Positions 6,482-6,891 of a stretch of 6,891 bases of DNA are shown here, piece by piece. Position numbers and translations under genes: made by a program. Source of the stretch: Clostridiales bacterium (lineage in GTDB: Bacteria > Bacillota > Clostridia > Oscillospirales > CAG-272); contig JAAZGC010000233.1 in NCBI GenBank assembly GCA_012511425.1, positions 1-6,891 on the forward strand, given 5' to 3'. The first letter of the stretch is position 1. Every line of letters starts with the position of its first letter. A model generated the notes under the pieces. It saw nothing but the letters and a program-made list of their open reading frames with translations, was not told where the DNA came from and made no database searches.

Positions 6482-6891
6482 TCAACTCTTCCTCAATATC
6501 TTAGCCAGCTCTCCGTCCGGCGTGACTATCGCTGTCTTATTCCTCTTGTAAGTCACATACCCCGGCTTCGAGCCGTTCGGCTTCTTTACATACCGTATCT
6601 CGGTATAATCAACATCAACGTTCTCCCCCTCTCGCTCCTTTGAAAAATAAGCGGCGAGGACGGCGCATTCGGTCAGGTCTTCATCGGGGGGAGTATCTCC
6701 GCCGGTTCGGATAACAACGTGCGACCCCGGCGCGTTTTTGACATGGAACCAGATGTCGTAAGGCTCCGCCAGGCGGGTGGTGATATGGTCGTTCTGGGCG
6801 TTGTTCTTGCCGATCAGCACTTCATATCCGCCGGTCGTCTCGAACACCATCGGCTTCGGCTTCTGCGGCCTCGCCGCGACGTAATTCTTCA
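6482..6891 (-). CDS. rqcH: RqcH (NFACT family) ribosome quality control protein, C-terminal part
   Basis: The frame enters from the right edge and ends at TGA (6482-6484); about 135 codons are visible. The Met at 6848-6850 is internal, since the frame stays open upstream of it and reads ...KNYVAARPQKPKP before it, a Lys/Pro-rich linker. The visible part is the NFACT-R (former DUF814) RNA-binding domain, with GYEVLIGKNNAQND (6789-6829), DIWFHVKNAPGSHVVIR (6707-6757), and the family's VDYTEIRYVKKPNGSKPGYV stretch. In Bacillus, RqcH binds obstructed 50S subunits carrying peptidyl-tRNA and recruits tRNA-Ala to add C-terminal alanine tails that mark the peptide for degradation. Such proteins are about 570 residues, so most of the gene, including NFACT-N, lies outside the window. 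Older annotations call it fibronectin-binding protein A. It converges on the SLH gene and is unlinked to it in function. Confidence 0.93.
   Translation of the reverse strand, partial: KNYVAARPQKPKPMVFETTGGYEVLIGKNNAQNDHITTRLAEPYDIWFHVKNAPGSHVVIRTGGDTPPDEDLTECAVLAAYFSKEREGENVDVDYTEIRYVKKPNGSKPGYVTYKRNKTAIVTPDGELAKILRKS

Overview
The window suggests a Gram-positive-type Firmicute, probably an anaerobic, Clostridia-like lineage. It combines an S-layer-homology (SLH) surface protein, a Cys-anchored GH3 glycosidase, a partial RqcH/NFACT protein, purine-rich ribosome binding sites, consensus sigma-A-like promoters and strong intrinsic terminators. The species cannot be named from sequence alone.

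Layout. (1) Positions 25-1404 (+) encode a secreted lipoprotein with a NagZ-like GH3 catalytic barrel, preceded by a small all-beta module. Its gene ends at a hairpin that carries T-runs on both strands. (2) Positions 1405-2168 contain no intact gene. This stretch holds a frameshifted relic that reads like the second helix-turn-helix of an AraC-family regulator (about 1645-1874), a promoter-like pair at 1628-1656, and a near-consensus promoter at 1986-2014 that should drive the next gene with a leader of roughly 150 nt. (3) Positions 2169-6395 (+) encode a 1408-residue exported surface protein: signal peptide, three SLH domains, a beta-solenoid-like segment, then nine tandem copies of a divergent beta-rich repeat of about 106-123 residues. 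(4) Positions 6396-6481 hold two back-to-back terminators, one per strand. (5) Positions 6482-6891 (-) carry the C-terminal end of rqcH, whose start lies beyond the right edge.

The genes look like independent transcription units rather than an operon. The GH3 lipoprotein and the SLH protein share only the cell envelope: one is predicted to sit on the outer face of the membrane and the other to bind secondary cell-wall polymer. RqcH is cytosolic and belongs to ribosome-associated quality control. The most unusual item is the nine-repeat array in the SLH protein, which I do not recognise as a named family; its last third also differs in leucine codon use.
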